Part shown: positions 31,381 to 32,255 of the stretch, in pieces
How positions within the stretch are numbered: position 1 is the first letter of the stretch
Layout of the letters: every line of letters begins with the position of its first letter
NCBI GenBank assembly: GCA_009711295.1
Contig: WLST01000014.1
Location: forward strand, 1-32,255
Source: Actinomycetota bacterium
GTDB lineage: Bacteria > Actinomycetota > Acidimicrobiia > Acidimicrobiales > Ilumatobacteraceae
Direction of reading: 5' to 3'
Length of the DNA: 32,255 nt
Translations under genes and position numbers: made by a program
Notes under the pieces: generated by a model
Databases searched by the model: none
What the model was told of the DNA's origin: nothing
Seen by the model: only the letters and a program-made list of their open reading frames with translations

Positions 31381-31617
31381 ATGTGGGTGCAAGACGAGCG
31401 AGGTCTTCATCGCCAGTTCCAGTTTGCAAACTTTGTGCAAGCATGGGCGTTTATGAATGAAGTTGCCAAGTTGGCTGAGCTTCACGACCATCATCCCGAT
31501 TGGTCTAACTCATATAACAAAGTCGATATCACTCTGATTTCACACGATAAAAAACAAGTAACAGATCGTGATTTTCGATTAGCCGATGCAATAGATAAGT
31601 TGGGGTCGTATGAGTGA
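31381..31617 (+). CDS. 4a-hydroxytetrahydrobiopterin dehydratase (short form)
   Basis: This 78-residue protein has the pterin-4a-carbinolamine dehydratase core: LHRQFQFANFVQAWAFMNEVAKLAELHDHHPDW, with the catalytic His cluster HDHHP, then YNKVDITLISHDKK and VTDRDFRLADAID. The enzyme dehydrates the pterin carbinolamine formed by aromatic amino-acid hydroxylases; some members act in molybdopterin or other roles. It is about 15-20 residues shorter at the N-terminus than the common form, as in a known short group that begins MWxxE, and an in-frame stop directly upstream rules out a longer start. It starts 10 bases after the SnoaL gene and overlaps the next gene by eight bases. Confidence 0.88.
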   Translation: MWVQDERGLHRQFQFANFVQAWAFMNEVAKLAELHDHHPDWSNSYNKVDITLISHDKKQVTDRDFRLADAIDKLGSYE

Positions 31618-32092
31618 ATCACTTCACCCCAATGTTGTCAAAGTAACGGCCGCAGCTGCCGCCGCTGGCCTCACCATAGAAACACGCAAGTTTCCAGAAG
31701 GTACAAAGACTGCACTCGATGCAGCAAATGCAATTGGTGTCACCCTCGGTCAAATTGTGAAGAGCCTCATCTTCGCAGTTGATGGTGAAGTGGTGTTGGC
31801 GCTTGTGAGCGGCTCGAACCAACTCGATGAAAAGAAACTCGCTTTGGCAGCTGGCGGAAATATGTGCGCCCGAGTTGATGCCGACATTGTTCGCCAAGCA
31901 ACTGGTTTTGCCATTGGTGGCGTGCCTCCCTTTGGTCACATCACACAACTACGTGTGTTTGTTGATCCGGACTTGTTGCAATACGACGAGGTGTGGGCTG
32001 CTGCTGGAACATGGAACGACAACTTCGGTGCAGCACCGGCCGACATCGTGCGAGTTGCCGGCGGCGTAGTTACCGACCTGAAGCGCGATTAG
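31610..32092 (+). CDS. YbaK/EbsC-type aminoacyl-tRNA deacylase-like protein
   Basis: This 160-residue protein of the tRNA_edit (YbaK/ProX) family would hydrolyse mischarged aminoacyl-tRNA such as Cys-tRNA-Pro. Family marks are TALDAANAIGVTLGQIVKSLIF with the conserved lysine K51, the LALVSGSNQLDEKKLA strand-helix, and the IGGVPPFGH loop (about 102-110) that forms the substrate pocket. The length is normal. It overlaps the pterin dehydratase gene by eight bases (the ATG is inside its last codons), so translation is probably coupled, although the functions are unrelated. Confidence 0.93.
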   Translation: MSESLHPNVVKVTAAAAAAGLTIETRKFPEGTKTALDAANAIGVTLGQIVKSLIFAVDGEVVLALVSGSNQLDEKKLALAAGGNMCARVDADIVRQATGFAIGGVPPFGHITQLRVFVDPDLLQYDEVWAAAGTWNDNFGAAPADIVRVAGGVVTDLKRD

Positions 32093-32168
32093 CGACCATC
32101 TACACGGCTCGGAACATTCTCAAGATTTTCTGGGACAAACTGGACTCATGCGGGGTCTTGACTAAGTG

Positions 32169-32255
32169 ATGGAAGAAACAAGTCCCCACCGCCGCATCGA
32201 CGGCTTTGACGCTCTGATCGATGAGATCAGGGTGAAGTTGCTGCCGGCTCTTGTG
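32169..32255 (+). CDS. Start of an unidentified gene (partial)
   Basis: From the ATG at 32169 (or a GTG one codon earlier) the frame is open to the window edge for 29 codons, starting MEETSPHRRIDGFDALIDEIRVKLLPAL. This looks like an amphipathic N-terminal helix and gives no family. The 76 bases before it hold no other gene, and I see no clear ribosome binding site or TAnnnT hexamer at the usual distance. Confidence 0.4.
   Translation, partial: MEETSPHRRIDGFDALIDEIRVKLLPALV

Noticed and set aside
1-32255. A selenoprotein gene with in-frame TGA in the window
   Set aside because: I looked at the ends of all called genes for a TGA followed by continuing conserved sequence. For example, after the TGA of the SnoaL gene the frame does not continue sensibly. 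None was found.

Overview
The window looks like a stretch of chromosome from a member of the Actinomycetota with moderate GC, plausibly an aquatic Acidimicrobiia lineage. This rests on a lysine-rich TopA tail without zinc fingers, a Tad pilus locus in the order seen at mycobacterial Rv3660c-Rv3655c (including a DUF4244-type pilin), an MprAB-like two-component pair, an F420-type luciferase-like oxidoreductase, an MmpL-type exporter, and an actinobacterial YccA/Bax-inhibitor protein. Genes are packed tightly: many junctions are TAATG or ATGA overlaps, and no gene-free stretch exceeds 300 bases. I see no phage, transposon, CRISPR array or other mobile element.

Layout. 1-377: the end of a membrane protein and a two-helix membrane protein. 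433-508: tRNA-Thr(CGU). 574-5374 (minus): topA-tmk-holB as an overlapping replication operon, with an XRE regulator after it. 5434-7737 (minus): an MmpL/RND exporter. 7800-11012 (plus): rsgA, a nucleotidyltransferase and an acyl-CoA dehydrogenase, each with its own putative promoter. 10959-13060 (minus): response regulator and histidine kinase. 13119-16870 (minus): compact Tad locus, tadZ-tadA-fused tadB/tadC-pilin-tadE, then a STAS protein. 16998-18074 (plus): a selenocysteine tRNA whose sequence is read through in frame by the 5' end of a conserved membrane-protein gene. 18081-19019 (minus): a primary-like sigma factor. 19128-25780: assorted housekeeping genes (YccA family, degenerate DksA/TraR-like, cyclophilin, class-I amidotransferase hydrolase, MpaB/DUF2236, AI-2E-type permease, metallo-beta-lactamase hydrolase, L,D-transpeptidase, FMN reductase). 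25835-31370: a putative catabolic block (acyl-CoA synthetase, luciferase-like oxidoreductase, TIM-barrel epimerase, cytochrome P450, tandem SnoaL protein). 31381-32255: pterin carbinolamine dehydratase, YbaK-type deacylase and the start of an unknown gene.

Two things stand out. First, the selC-like tRNA at 17000-17095 lies inside an open frame that starts with ATG two bases upstream and continues into a signal peptide and membrane protein. No canonical start codon that would keep the full signal peptide exists downstream of the tRNA, so one transcript may have to serve as tRNA precursor and mRNA. Second, a hexamer of form TAnnnT lies 6-8 bases before the start codon of about a dozen genes on both strands, which suggests widespread leaderless transcription. 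At three divergent junctions the hexamers overlap on the two strands. All functions are inferred from motifs read by eye; no database search was run.
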